A model generated the notes under the pieces. The model saw nothing but the letters and a program-made list of their open reading frames with translations, did not search any database and was not told the DNA's origin. Below are positions 34,077-43,269 of a stretch of 64,000 nt of DNA, in pieces. The stretch is from an uncultured Corynebacterium sp. (GTDB lineage Bacteria > Actinomycetota > Actinomycetes > Mycobacteriales > Mycobacteriaceae): positions 62,001 to 126,000 of the forward strand of contig NZ_CAMIHZ010000001.1 of the NCBI RefSeq assembly GCF_946222305.1, written 5' to 3'. Both the position numbers and the translations under genes were made by a program. Position 1 is the first letter of the stretch. Every line of letters begins with the position of its first letter.

Positions 34077-35318
34077 TTAGGTCAGTGAATCTAGTTGGTG
34101 CCCCATGCGATCACGCTTGGTACGCAGGTAGATGATGTTCTCTTCATTCGGGGGCAATTCTACGGGGATGCGGCGAGTAACCGTGATTCCGTAGTCGGCC
34201 AGCTTGTTGGCCTTGTGAGGATTATTCGACATCAAAGCGACCGAACGCACCTTGAGGTTGCCCAAGATCTGAGCGGCAGAGCTGTATTCGCGCACGTCAA
34301 CGGGCAGCCCCTGCTCTGTGTTCGCATCGACGGTATCGAGCCCCTCGTCTTGGAGAACATAAGCGCGCAGCTTCGGCATCAGACCGATGCCGCGACCTTC
34401 TTGCCCACGCAAGTAGATGAGCACGCCCCGTCCCTCCTTGGCGATCTGCTCCATCGCATGGTGCAGCTGCTCTCCACAATCGCAACGCTTGGATCCGAAG
34501 ACATCACCGGTCAGGCATTCGGAATGTACGCGCACGGGCACGTCTTCACCTCCCGATACATCACCAGCCACGAGCGCCATGTGTTCCGTGCCGTCGACGA
34601 TATTGGTGTAGCCAATAGCTCGGAACTCGCCGTGGGTGGTAGGCAAACGGGTTTCAACCTGTCGCTCGACAACGGTCGTGTTCTTGCGCTTCCACTCCAC
34701 CAATTGCTCGATGCTGATCAGCTTGAGATCGTGCTTATCCGCGAAACGACGCAACTCGGGCAATCGGGCCATCGTGGTCGGATCTTCTTCGCTGACGATC
34801 TCGCACAACGCCCCAGCAGGCTGCAGTCCAGCCGCCACGGCCAGGTCAACGCTGGCTTCGGTGTGCCCCTGGCGCACTAACACACCGCCCTCGCGGGCAC
34901 GCAGTGGCACTACGTGGCCGGGACGGTTGAAGGTTCCGATCGTCGATTGTGGATCAGCCAACAGCTTGATCGTCCGCGCTCGATCAATCGCGCTAATGCC
35001 GGTATCGATGCCCTCAGCGGCATCCACGGTCACGGTGTACGCCGTGCCGCGGACATCCTCGTTACGTGCCACCATCGGAGGCAGTCCCAGACGATCGCAA
35101 TCGTTATTGGGCATGCCCACGCAAATGTATCCGGAGCTGTAGCGCACCATGAAGCTCACCAGCTCTGGGGTAGCTAACTCAGCTGCGAAAATGAGGTCCC
35201 CCTCATTTTCACGATCCTCATCATCCACAACAACGACGGCCTTGCCCGCCTTGATGTCTGCAATTGCTGCGCTGACATCATCCAAGACGATCGGCTCGTC
35301 CGCAGTGTGCATTCCCAT
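34077..35318 (-). CDS. ribBA: bifunctional 3,4-dihydroxy-2-butanone-4-phosphate synthase / GTP cyclohydrolase II
   Basis: The 413-residue fusion has the RibB domain first (about 1-205: DDEDRENEGDLIFAAE and the GHTEASVDLA block) and the RibA domain second, with zinc cysteines in RVHSECLTGDVFGSKRCDCGEQL and RGQEGRGIGL. It supplies both precursors of lumazine. ATG 35318 has AAAGGTGA upstream; ATG two codons later is possible. It lies between ribE and ribH. Confidence 0.96.
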   Translation of the reverse strand: MGMHTADEPIVLDDVSAAIADIKAGKAVVVVDDEDRENEGDLIFAAELATPELVSFMVRYSSGYICVGMPNNDCDRLGLPPMVARNEDVRGTAYTVTVDAAEGIDTGISAIDRARTIKLLADPQSTIGTFNRPGHVVPLRAREGGVLVRQGHTEASVDLAVAAGLQPAGALCEIVSEEDPTTMARLPELRRFADKHDLKLISIEQLVEWKRKNTTVVERQVETRLPTTHGEFRAIGYTNIVDGTEHMALVAGDVSGGEDVPVRVHSECLTGDVFGSKRCDCGEQLHHAMEQIAKEGRGVLIYLRGQEGRGIGLMPKLRAYVLQDEGLDTVDANTEQGLPVDVREYSSAAQILGNLKVRSVALMSNNPHKANKLADYGITVTRRIPVELPPNEENIIYLRTKRDRMGHQLDSLT

Positions 35319-35417
35319 CCATTATCACCTTTGCATTTTGATTAACGTGTGCCTTTGTCCTCGCCCCCTGACACATGTAAGGGGCTGGGAAGCCAGCGCT
35401 CGTTGGCGGTTTAAGTT

Positions 35418-36044
35418 TTAGCGGGTGCTTTCGAAGCCACTCATGCGCTCGATGTACTTGGCCAGCACGTCACATTCCACGTTGACTTTATCCCCTGGCT
35501 CCAGCTCTCCCAGCATCGTGTCCGCCATTGTGGTGGGGATGAGGGAAACTTCGAACCACTGCGAGTTGGCGTCAAGATCGACAGAATCCGTCACCTCTGC
35601 GACCGTAAGCGAGGTGCCATTAATAGCGATCGAGCCCTTCTTCGCGACATATCGGCCGAGCTCAGGGCTATCGAGGGTGAAGCGGAAAACCTCCCAGTGC
35701 TCCGACGTAGCGCGCGAAACCAAGGTGGCCGTGCCGTCCACATGCCCCTGCACAATATGGCCTCCCAAGCTCTGGCCAGCTGCGGTGGCACGTTCTAAGT
35801 TGACGATCTGTCCCAACTCAGCAATTCCCAGCGTGGTGTAATCCAACGTCACCTGCATCACATCGGCAGTGAAGCCCTGGCTATCAAATTCGCAGACCGT
35901 CAAGCACACGCCGTTGACCGCGATGGAGTCGCCATGCTGGGTTCCCTCCAGTACGCGACGGCACGCGATGCGCACCCGAATAGCTTCGTCCAATCGCTCG
36001 ATGCGTTCGATGGCTCCAGTTTCTTCGATGATTCCGGTAAACAC
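35418..36044 (-). CDS. ribE: riboflavin synthase, alpha subunit
   Basis: RibE turns two lumazines into riboflavin and a pyrimidine. The 208-residue protein shows two similar lumazine-binding halves (GDSIAVNGVCLTV in the first, KGSIAINGTSLTVAEV in the second). The start is GTG 36044 (MFTGIIEETG), whose first base overlaps the ribD stop (CTAGTG), giving translational coupling. The open frame runs further to 36080, but that part lies inside ribD. Confidence 0.95.
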   Translation of the reverse strand: MFTGIIEETGAIERIERLDEAIRVRIACRRVLEGTQHGDSIAVNGVCLTVCEFDSQGFTADVMQVTLDYTTLGIAELGQIVNLERATAAGQSLGGHIVQGHVDGTATLVSRATSEHWEVFRFTLDSPELGRYVAKKGSIAINGTSLTVAEVTDSVDLDANSQWFEVSLIPTTMADTMLGELEPGDKVNVECDVLAKYIERMSGFESTR

Positions 36045-37126
36045 TAGTTTTCCCTTCCTTCGGCTGCTGTCAGAGTCCACAGCACGTCATCACCCAATAC
36101 TTCGATCTGCCGCGGGGTGAACCTGCGCATATCCGCGATGGTTCTGCCCAGATAGGAAACCGGTCCCGTGGCCAAATCCGATCCGCCCTCGCCGCCCTCT
36201 ATGGCGTTAAAACCCCCGCCGAGCAGCGCCGGGGCGCCATAGAAGTTCACCTCGTCGACCACATCGGCTGCCAAAAACGCCGCCGCGGTCGTCGGTCCGC
36301 CCTCCACAAGTACGGTGACTACGCCGCGCGCGTGCAGGTCCTGCAGCACCTCATGCACATCGTGGGTGCGCGCGATCATCACTTCCCCCCGTTGGTGCAG
36401 GATGGCAGCATCCTCCGGCACTCCCGATCGGCCCATCACTACCCGCAGCGGTTGCTTGTCTGCCGGGAGTGCCAACCCATTGCTATCCCGGGCCGTGAGC
36501 TTCGGATCATCCGCCGCAACCGTCCCCGTTCCCACGAGGATCGCATCCACTCCAGCGCGCCGTCGGTGGGCATGCTGCCGCGCGACCTCACCGGTGATCC
36601 ACTGGCTGGTCTTATCGCTAGCCGCCATTCGCCCATCCAAGGTTGTCGCGAGCTTCAGGATGACATGGGGCCTTTTGTTTTTGACACCACGCAGCCACGG
36701 TTCCACCGCCTGCACGGGAGTCCACGCCGCAATCTGTTCTGGGGAAGGCAAGTACGGTCCATGTACTTCAATCCCCGCCTCACGCAGGCATTCTGCGCCC
36801 CCGGAGGCCGGCTGGAATGGATCCGCGAACAAGTAATCAACTCGGCTGATTCCGGCTGCGATGAGTGCTTGGGAACACGGACCGGTGCGGCCGGTGTGAT
36901 TGCACGGTTCTAAGGTGACGATCGCGCGCCCCCCGTGGGCACGTGTGCCCGCTTGCCCGAGCGCCACGATTTCGGCGTGACGACCGCCCGCGGGTTCGGT
37001 TGCGCCGTGGCCAACAACGTGGCCGGCGGAGTCCTCAATCACCGCCCCTACAGGCGGATTGGGTGACGTCCTGCCGAAAGCTGACCAGCTGAGGCGCGAG
37101 GCGTCGGTAAAGAAATCAGGCAGCAA
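36044..37126 (-). CDS. ribD: bifunctional diaminohydroxyphosphoribosylaminopyrimidine deaminase / 5-amino-6-(5-phosphoribosylamino)uracil reductase
   Basis: The 360-residue protein has the zinc deaminase domain first (HAEIVAL, and EPCNHTGRTGPC) and the NADPH reductase domain second (ILKLATTLDGRMA, VTVLVEGGPTTAAAFL). The start is uncertain: no ATG or GTG lies in the right place, and the most likely codon is TTG 37126, one base after the rpe stop (TAAGTTG), which leaves about 20 residues before the conserved GRTSPNPPVGAVI. It is coupled to rpe upstream and ribE downstream. Confidence 0.9.
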   Translation of the reverse strand: MLPDFFTDASRLSWSAFGRTSPNPPVGAVIEDSAGHVVGHGATEPAGGRHAEIVALGQAGTRAHGGRAIVTLEPCNHTGRTGPCSQALIAAGISRVDYLFADPFQPASGGAECLREAGIEVHGPYLPSPEQIAAWTPVQAVEPWLRGVKNKRPHVILKLATTLDGRMAASDKTSQWITGEVARQHAHRRRAGVDAILVGTGTVAADDPKLTARDSNGLALPADKQPLRVVMGRSGVPEDAAILHQRGEVMIARTHDVHEVLQDLHARGVVTVLVEGGPTTAAAFLAADVVDEVNFYGAPALLGGGFNAIEGGEGGSDLATGPVSYLGRTIADMRRFTPRQIEVLGDDVLWTLTAAEGREN

Positions 37127-37127
37127 C

Positions 37128-37799
37128 TTAGAGCCTCGACGTGATCGCCGAGCGAATGGCCGTGATGCGTTCGACTGGATCCGGTTTACCGAACACGCTA
37201 GAGCCGGCGACATAGGCGTCCACGCCCGATGCAGCGCTCTCAGCAGCGGTTTCCGGTCCGATGCCACCGTCGATTTCGATGATGGTCTGCAAACCTTCCC
37301 AGTCGATTCGTTCCCGCAATGCCTTAACCTTGCCCAGGACCTCCGGCATGAACTTCTGGCCACCGAAGCCTGGCTCCACGCTCATAATCAACACGATATC
37401 GAAGGCTTCTAGGTGGTCAAGGAGTGGCTCCACCTCAGTGCCGGGCTTGATGGCAACGCCCGCCAAGGTGCCTTCAGAACGCAAAGTCGCGGCTAGCTTT
37501 TTGGCTGCGTCAACGTCTTCTACGGCTTCCAAGTGGAAGGTCACGGAATCAAAATCGAGTGCATATCCCGGAGCCCAGCGGGCGGGATCTTCGATCATGA
37601 GGTGCACGTCAAGGTGCTTGTCGGTCAACCCCACGATGGACTGTGCGACGGGTAGGCCAAAGGAGAGGTTGGGGACAAAATGTCCATCCATGACGTCGAT
37701 GTGGATCCAATCTGCATTGGATACCGTGCGGACTTCGTGGCCCAGACGGGAGAAATCCGCAGCCAGAATGGACGGCGCAATGATCGTTTTTTGTGGCAT
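37128..37799 (-). CDS. rpe: ribulose-phosphate 3-epimerase
   Basis: Rpe interconverts ribulose and xylulose 5-phosphate. The 223-residue barrel has APSILAADFSRLG, the active aspartate in HIDVMDGHFVPNLSFG, MSVEPGFGGQKFMP and EIDGGIGPETA. ATG 37799 (MPQKTIIAPS) directly follows a TAGAAT hexamer with a 7-nt gap, and no ribosome site is seen, so the mRNA may be leaderless. It leads into ribD, linking pentose phosphate and flavin synthesis. Confidence 0.96.
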   Translation of the reverse strand: MPQKTIIAPSILAADFSRLGHEVRTVSNADWIHIDVMDGHFVPNLSFGLPVAQSIVGLTDKHLDVHLMIEDPARWAPGYALDFDSVTFHLEAVEDVDAAKKLAATLRSEGTLAGVAIKPGTEVEPLLDHLEAFDIVLIMSVEPGFGGQKFMPEVLGKVKALRERIDWEGLQTIIEIDGGIGPETAAESAASGVDAYVAGSSVFGKPDPVERITAIRSAITSRL

Positions 37800-37806
37800 A
37801 CACCGC

Positions 37807-37812
37807 ATTCTA
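37807..37812 (-). promoter_or_regulatory. candidate -10 hexamer TAGAAT of rpe
   Basis: TAGAAT is close to the TANANT consensus and ends 7 nt before the rpe ATG. Confidence 0.45.
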
Positions 37813-37833
37813 GTGTTCATTGGAGCGCAGACC

Positions 37834-39537
37834 TCAATCGGAGGTGCTACCCGTCAGCTGTATGGCTTTCGGCCGCAACGCTGCGATGAACATGGCGTCC
37901 GTGCCGTGCCGGTGGGGCCACAACTGCACGAAATGTGGATCCTCGGTTCGCGATGCATCGCTCAACCGGGCAGCTGCATCGGTGCCCTCCAATTCCGGTA
38001 GTAATTCGCGGACGTTGAGGATCTCGGCTCCCGTCTTATCCGCCACGGCACGTACCACGTCCGTGGTTTCGGCTTGGTGTGGCGAGCACGTTGAGTAGAT
38101 CACCACGCCGCCTGGGGAAGTGACTTGAAGTGCGCTCGTCAGCAGTTCCTTTTGCAGGGCGACGAGGTTCACAACGTCGCCCGGCTGCTTAAACCAGCGA
38201 GCTTCGGGGCGCCGGCGGAGTGCGCCCAGGCCCGTGCATGGTGCATCGACGAGCACGCGATCGAAGCCGTGCTCCGGAACGTCCAAACCGCTGATGTCGC
38301 GGACTCTCCGTCCATCGCCGACATGCACGTTTACCGGCAAGCTATCCACGGCGGAGCTCACCAATTTGGCACGGTGTGCAGCCACCTCCACCGCATCGAC
38401 CCGCGCATTTTCTGCCACCGCCCACGAGGCGATGAATGCGGTCTTACCGCCAGGGCCCGCACATAGATCCAGCCACCGGCCGTTATCAACGCCCGAATCC
38501 CCAACCCGGGCCCGAACCAGCGCCAGACCAATCAACTGCGATCCCTCATCCTGCACACTGGCAAGCCGGTCGCGTACTGGTTCCACATCTCCGGGAGATC
38601 CTTCCGCGAGGTACACAGCGTATGGGCTGAACTTGCCCTCGTCGCCCCCGGTCACCAACGCCAATTCTTCGGCCGACATCTGCCCCGGGCGGGCCGCGAG
38701 GTGCACCAGTGGCCGTTGGTCATCCGCTGCCAAAGCTGCTTCAAGATCGTGCGCCGGCGTGGCGTCGGTACCACCCAACGCCGAGTTAAATGCTGCCGCA
38801 ATCCAACCTGGATGAGCATGGCGTAGCCCCAGGTCAGTGATTGAATCTTCGCCGGCCACCTTGTCCAACCAATCCTCCACTGAGGTGCGGGTGATGGTTC
38901 GCAACACTCCGTTGACGAAGCCGCTGGCCTTGCCTTCGCCATTGGCCTTGGCTAGATTCACCGAAGTATCGACGGCTGCGTGGTCGTCCACACGCGTGCG
39001 CAGAATCTGGTACGTCCCCAACCGCAAGATATCCAGCACCATGGAATCGATCTTCGCCACGGGGCGCCCGGCAGCTTTGGCGATCACCGCATCCAGCAGC
39101 CCCAGTGCGCGCAACGTGCCGTACGTCAGCTCGGTCGCGAAGGCGGCGTCCCGCCCCTTGAACTGACTTTGTTTCAACGCCTTCGGCAACACCAGGTTGG
39201 CAAACGCGCCTTCCTGGGTGACTTCTCGGATCACCTGCAGAACTAGGTCGCGGACCTTATCGCCGCTACTCCCCTGCCGGGATTGCTGGCCCCGATCGCG
39301 CCTGTGTCCGCGACCGCGGTTGTCCCGGTCGTCGGGACGTCGCTGCTGGTAGCCACGGCTCACGGTTCCACGCTGAGGTGCCTCGCCCCGTGTGTCTTTT
39401 TCGTCATGACGCCCACGTTGTCCCCGGCGATTACCACCCTTAGTACCCTTGTCGTTTGCGCTGTTACGCACTGCGTGGGGATTCTCGCGAGGGGTACTGC
39501 CCTGGCGGGCCGATTCAGATCGAGAACGAAAACCCAT
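37834..39537 (-). CDS. rsmB: RsmB/Fmu-type 16S rRNA cytosine-C5 methyltransferase
   Basis: The 567-residue protein has an NusB-like RNA-binding domain (about 95-235) and an SAM-dependent methyltransferase domain with LDLCAGPGGKTA, VLVDAPCTGLGALRRRPEARW and VIYSTCSPHQAET, which carry the two cysteines of m5C enzymes. Residues 1-92 form an unusual Arg/Gly/Gln/Asp-rich disordered tail, probably an RNA-binding extension. It follows fmt by 3 bp. Confidence 0.93.
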   Translation of the reverse strand: MGFRSRSESARQGSTPRENPHAVRNSANDKGTKGGNRRGQRGRHDEKDTRGEAPQRGTVSRGYQQRRPDDRDNRGRGHRRDRGQQSRQGSSGDKVRDLVLQVIREVTQEGAFANLVLPKALKQSQFKGRDAAFATELTYGTLRALGLLDAVIAKAAGRPVAKIDSMVLDILRLGTYQILRTRVDDHAAVDTSVNLAKANGEGKASGFVNGVLRTITRTSVEDWLDKVAGEDSITDLGLRHAHPGWIAAAFNSALGGTDATPAHDLEAALAADDQRPLVHLAARPGQMSAEELALVTGGDEGKFSPYAVYLAEGSPGDVEPVRDRLASVQDEGSQLIGLALVRARVGDSGVDNGRWLDLCAGPGGKTAFIASWAVAENARVDAVEVAAHRAKLVSSAVDSLPVNVHVGDGRRVRDISGLDVPEHGFDRVLVDAPCTGLGALRRRPEARWFKQPGDVVNLVALQKELLTSALQVTSPGGVVIYSTCSPHQAETTDVVRAVADKTGAEILNVRELLPELEGTDAAARLSDASRTEDPHFVQLWPHRHGTDAMFIAALRPKAIQLTGSTSD

Positions 39538-39540
39538 CGG

Positions 39541-40620
39541 TTATGCCTCCCCTTCGGATGCAGTACGGTCAGAAGCCTCGGCAGCGTGGGTGGTCGAGGC
39601 CGAGTTCTCTACGGTGTGTTCCGCGTACGGCACTCGCGGGTCCTCCGTTTCAGGAGAAACGAATACCGGCTGGGTGGATAGCCGTTCTCCCTGTCCGCGC
39701 GCCCAGTCTGTGGCCCCCATCATCTTCTTTCCTGGGGGTTGGATACGGGTGATCTGCAACGCGTGCGTAGCTGTACCCACCAGCACGTGCTTCTTCGTGG
39801 CGTGTAGTTCGCCCGGTTGCAGCTCGGGAACTTCTTCTTCGGCAACCGGAAGCATCATGCCGATCTTGTAGCGTTGACCGTCCAGCATCGTCCACGCCCC
39901 GGGGGCCGGAGTGTGGGCTCGGGCCACGCGTTGAATCACCGGGGCAGGAAGGCGCCAGTCAATCTGAGCATCGGCAGGGGTGATTTTGGCGGCGTGAGTC
40001 GCCTTGGCGTCAACCTGAACAAAAGTAGAAGCCGTGCCATCGGCCAAGCCAGCCAACGCATCGGCGAGAAGTTCTCGTCCGGAGTACGTCAAACGCGTCA
40101 ACAGATCATCGGCAGTATCCTCCACGCCAATACTGTCTTCGTTCGTGGCGATCACCGGACCGGTGTCGAGACCGCGTTCAATGCGGAAAATGGATGCGCC
40201 GGTCTTGGTATCACCGGCGGCGATGGCAGCCTGCACCGGGGCAGCTCCACGCCAGCGTGGCAACAGGGAGAAGTGCAGGTTGATCCAGCCGTGTTTCACC
40301 ACATCCAGCAGATCGGCGGGAATGAGGTTGCCATAAGCCACCACGGCGATGGCCTGGGCACCCGCATCGGCCAATTCGCTCAGCTGCGCACGGGCCTGGT
40401 CCCCATCGGTCGTGTCTGCCTTCAACGTGGACCACTTGTAGACCGGCACGTCGCGCTTCTGAGCGACCTTGGCCACTGCGCTGGGGCGAAGACTGCGCCC
40501 CCGACCGCGTTTGGCATCTGGCTGGGTGATAACGGCAATGACCTCCACCCGCTCGTCGGCGAAGAGGTGCTCCAAGGTCACCGCAGCGGGCTGTGGGGTT
40601 CCTGCGAAGATAATTTTCAT
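39541..40620 (-). CDS. fmt: methionyl-tRNA formyltransferase
   Basis: Fmt formylates initiator Met-tRNA. The 359-residue protein has the catalytic-site block LHFSLLPRWRGAAPVQAAI and the C-terminal tRNA-binding domain. It ends in an extra acidic, Ser/Thr/Ala-rich tail of about 45 residues (from about 313). Its ATG overlaps the def stop (ATGA), the classical def-fmt coupling. Confidence 0.95.
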   Translation of the reverse strand: MKIIFAGTPQPAAVTLEHLFADERVEVIAVITQPDAKRGRGRSLRPSAVAKVAQKRDVPVYKWSTLKADTTDGDQARAQLSELADAGAQAIAVVAYGNLIPADLLDVVKHGWINLHFSLLPRWRGAAPVQAAIAAGDTKTGASIFRIERGLDTGPVIATNEDSIGVEDTADDLLTRLTYSGRELLADALAGLADGTASTFVQVDAKATHAAKITPADAQIDWRLPAPVIQRVARAHTPAPGAWTMLDGQRYKIGMMLPVAEEEVPELQPGELHATKKHVLVGTATHALQITRIQPPGKKMMGATDWARGQGERLSTQPVFVSPETEDPRVPYAEHTVENSASTTHAAEASDRTASEGEA

Positions 40621-41123
40621 GAGTTAAACCACTCCGATTGGCGGATTTCCTTCATAGCTTCTTTGCGTTCTTCTGACGACAGGTGTTTCAGGAACATGAT
40701 GCCGTCCAGATGATCCGTTTCGTGCTGGACACAACGCGCCAGAAGCTCAGTGACCTCTCGGTCCACGGGTTCACCGTCGACGGTCAAGCCCTTGACCCGG
40801 ATGCGCATGGCGCGCGTCACCGTACCACCGATTCCAGGCACCGATAGGCAGCCTTCTGGCCCAGTTTGATCCTCCTCATCGAGGCGATCACACGTCGGGT
40901 TGAGGATGTGCCCACGGTCGCCATCGCAGTCGTACACAAACACGCGCTTGGTCACACCCACTTGGTTAGCCGCCAGACCTACTCCCCCGTAGTGGTCCAT
41001 CGTCTCCAACATGTCTTCGACGAGCGTGCGAATGGATGCATCGCCGACGTGGGCGGGATCAATCGGGTCGGCAACGGTACGCAAAACGGGGTCGCCAAAG
41101 TAGCGCATGGGTAGGACTGTCAT
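40617..41123 (-). CDS. def: peptide deformylase
   Basis: Def removes the formyl group from new proteins. The 168-residue metalloenzyme has all three motifs: GVGLAANQVG, EGCLSVPG and QHETDHLDG. ATG 41123 (MTVLPMRYFG) is 7 nt after a TAGGCT hexamer and has no ribosome site, so it may be read from a leaderless mRNA. The longer frame to 41168 is less likely. It is coupled to fmt. Confidence 0.95.
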   Translation of the reverse strand: MTVLPMRYFGDPVLRTVADPIDPAHVGDASIRTLVEDMLETMDHYGGVGLAANQVGVTKRVFVYDCDGDRGHILNPTCDRLDEEDQTGPEGCLSVPGIGGTVTRAMRIRVKGLTVDGEPVDREVTELLARCVQHETDHLDGIMFLKHLSSEERKEAMKEIRQSEWFNS

Positions 41124-41130
41124 GCGCTCT

Positions 41131-41136
41131 AGCCTA
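41131..41136 (-). promoter_or_regulatory. candidate -10 hexamer TAGGCT of def
   Basis: TAGGCT ends 7 nt before the def ATG, the spacing expected for a leaderless start. Confidence 0.4.
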
Positions 41137-41177
41137 ATGGATAGGCCGACAGCGCCCAGCACGGGCAACCTTGTCAG

Positions 41178-43235
41178 CTAGCCGACCCTCACGGGATTCA
41201 TAACCACACGCAAAGGACCAGTGTTGCGCTGCGCTGCCCTGATGGATTGCGCCACCTTCAGGCTGTGCCCCAGCTGCATCGTCGCACTCGCGGGGACTCG
41301 AACAATTAGTCGCCGAGCTTGGTCGGATTGAATCGGCGTCAAACCAGAAGGAAGCCGAATACCCGGCGGCAGTTCCACTGGCCCCAGTAAGTCGGTACCT
41401 TCGGGGCGTTCCCACACCGCGAGCAGTTGGTCGATCGACTCGCGGGTACCGTCGATTGCTGCCATGGTGACGGCGGGTGGGAATGCAGCATCTTTTCTCG
41501 ACGCCAACTCGGCCCGGGCTGCACCCGGAGCATCCCATTTAATGAGGTCCTGCACCGGGCGCAGCCACGCTTCTGCCACGACCACGACCACACCCCCATC
41601 ACCGTGAGGAGCGACCAACGCGGCGACCTCCAACCAATGGCGCAAGGTCTTTTCGGTAGCTCGCAGATCTGGACGCCCCAGCTGCACCCAAGGGTCCATG
41701 ATGATCGCAGCACCATATAGACCGCCTTTGACGTGCGGTTCCGCACCCGGGGTGGCCACCACAATCGCCGGTTCATTAGCCACGTCGCTAAGCACCCGAT
41801 CCCCGGCCGAGGAGATGATCCGGGTGCCGGGGAATGCGCGGCCGAGCTCCTGGGCTGTTCTGTCCTGGCCGACGATATTGAGCTTCAGTCCCCGGTGACC
41901 GCATTCCGGACAGCTGAACACTCCGGCCGACGCCCCGCACCAGCGACACCGCGGTGACTGGGGAGTGCCGTCTTCCCCGGCACCCGGTAGTTCCAGCGGT
42001 CCGTTGCAGGAGCGGCAGCGCGCTGGGGCACGACAGTGCGAACACGAGATGGATGGGGCGTATCCACGCCGCGGGACGTGCACGAGAACGGGACGGCCCG
42101 CGTCGAGGGCGCGGCGGATAGCCTCGAAACCCATCGTCGGCAGCCGCGAGCCCGGGGCGTGGAGTTCGCGCTCGATGGTGGTATCAGAATCGGCAAGAGC
42201 GCGGATCCACGGCCGGCGGGCGCGCATATGCTCGGGTTCAGGGAGCACTGCGTGCATGAACCCTTCCTCGATCCACTGCTGGATTTCGGCGCTGCGGTGC
42301 ACTCCCACCACCATCATGGATGCGCCGGCCTGCTCGGCCTGCAAGCGCAATACATCGCGGGCGTGCAGATACGGGGCGCGCGGGTCCACGAGGTTATCGT
42401 CGGTTTCGCCAAATAAAACGATGAGCCCCAGGTTTTGGACTGGTGCCAGCATCGCCGAGCGCGTCCCGACGACAACTCGAGCTTGGCCTGCGAGGATCGA
42501 CAGATACCTGCGGTAACGCGCACTGGGTCCAATCTCGGCGGAAAGCTCCGTGATCTGGGTAGCGGAAAGCCATTTCGACAGTGCGCTGGTGATGCGCCCA
42601 ATCTCGCGGGCGTTGGGTGCCACAATGAGCACACCCTGGCCGTGCATCGCAACGGTACTGGCGACGTCGGCGGCCATCTGGTGCAGGTTGTGGCCGGGGA
42701 TGCCGAGGAGGTGCGCGTGGGCACGTCGGGAGGCGAGGGTGGCGTCGAGAAAATTAGTGCCAAACCGGTAGAGCCCTAGGCTTTCCTTGGCTGCTTGGAG
42801 GGAGTCGACGGTGAGTTCCTCCCACGAGCTGCTGGCCACCCCTAGTTGATCCCAGGATTTTCCGCCGCCGAACAAGCCGGCCTTTTCCGCGCTGGCGTGT
42901 CGAGCGGGGAGGACAGAGCGGAGGATATCCGAACGCGTGCCAGCCCAACGTTCGGCGAGGACATTCACGGCATCCCATAACTGGGGAGTGAGCAGCTGCA
43001 GCGGGGAGATCACGCGCTCCAGCGGCCGCAGCTCACCTTCGTGGTCGGTGGTGGAACGGCGTTCGATGAGCAAGGCATCGACGAGACGCCCGGCAAAGCG
43101 GACGCGCACGCGCACACCAGCTCGCGCCTCCTCGTTGAACTTGGCGGGGACGGAGTAATCGAAGAGCCGATCCAGGTGGGGCACGCCCAAGAGGGGTAAG
43201 ACCCTAGCGATTGGTTGCTCAAGCTCCTCGTTCAC
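41178..43235 (-). CDS. priA: PriA-like primosomal protein lacking helicase motifs
   Basis: The 685-residue protein aligns with PriA in its N-terminal DNA-binding domain and retains all eight zinc cysteines (398, 401, 407, 410, 430, 433, 442, 445). However, the helicase core is degenerate: where PriA has GSGKTE, this has GIPGHNLHQ (about 178-186), and the DEEH box is replaced by GETDD (276-280). It is therefore unlikely to hydrolyse ATP as a helicase. Such actinobacterial PriA forms are known and are thought to act as structural factors. GTG 43235 is the start. It sits between metK and def. Confidence 0.88.
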   Translation of the reverse strand: MNEELEQPIARVLPLLGVPHLDRLFDYSVPAKFNEEARAGVRVRVRFAGRLVDALLIERRSTTDHEGELRPLERVISPLQLLTPQLWDAVNVLAERWAGTRSDILRSVLPARHASAEKAGLFGGGKSWDQLGVASSSWEELTVDSLQAAKESLGLYRFGTNFLDATLASRRAHAHLLGIPGHNLHQMAADVASTVAMHGQGVLIVAPNAREIGRITSALSKWLSATQITELSAEIGPSARYRRYLSILAGQARVVVGTRSAMLAPVQNLGLIVLFGETDDNLVDPRAPYLHARDVLRLQAEQAGASMMVVGVHRSAEIQQWIEEGFMHAVLPEPEHMRARRPWIRALADSDTTIERELHAPGSRLPTMGFEAIRRALDAGRPVLVHVPRRGYAPSISCSHCRAPARCRSCNGPLELPGAGEDGTPQSPRCRWCGASAGVFSCPECGHRGLKLNIVGQDRTAQELGRAFPGTRIISSAGDRVLSDVANEPAIVVATPGAEPHVKGGLYGAAIIMDPWVQLGRPDLRATEKTLRHWLEVAALVAPHGDGGVVVVVAEAWLRPVQDLIKWDAPGAARAELASRKDAAFPPAVTMAAIDGTRESIDQLLAVWERPEGTDLLGPVELPPGIRLPSGLTPIQSDQARRLIVRVPASATMQLGHSLKVAQSIRAAQRNTGPLRVVMNPVRVG

Positions 43236-43269
43236 GATGCCGAGAATAGCCCTTTTGGATGGGCGGGCG

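Noticed and set aside
35319..35417. FMN riboswitch in front of rib genes
   Set aside because: The gap is about 100 bp and lacks the conserved FMN element blocks; the rib genes appear to be read from rpe.
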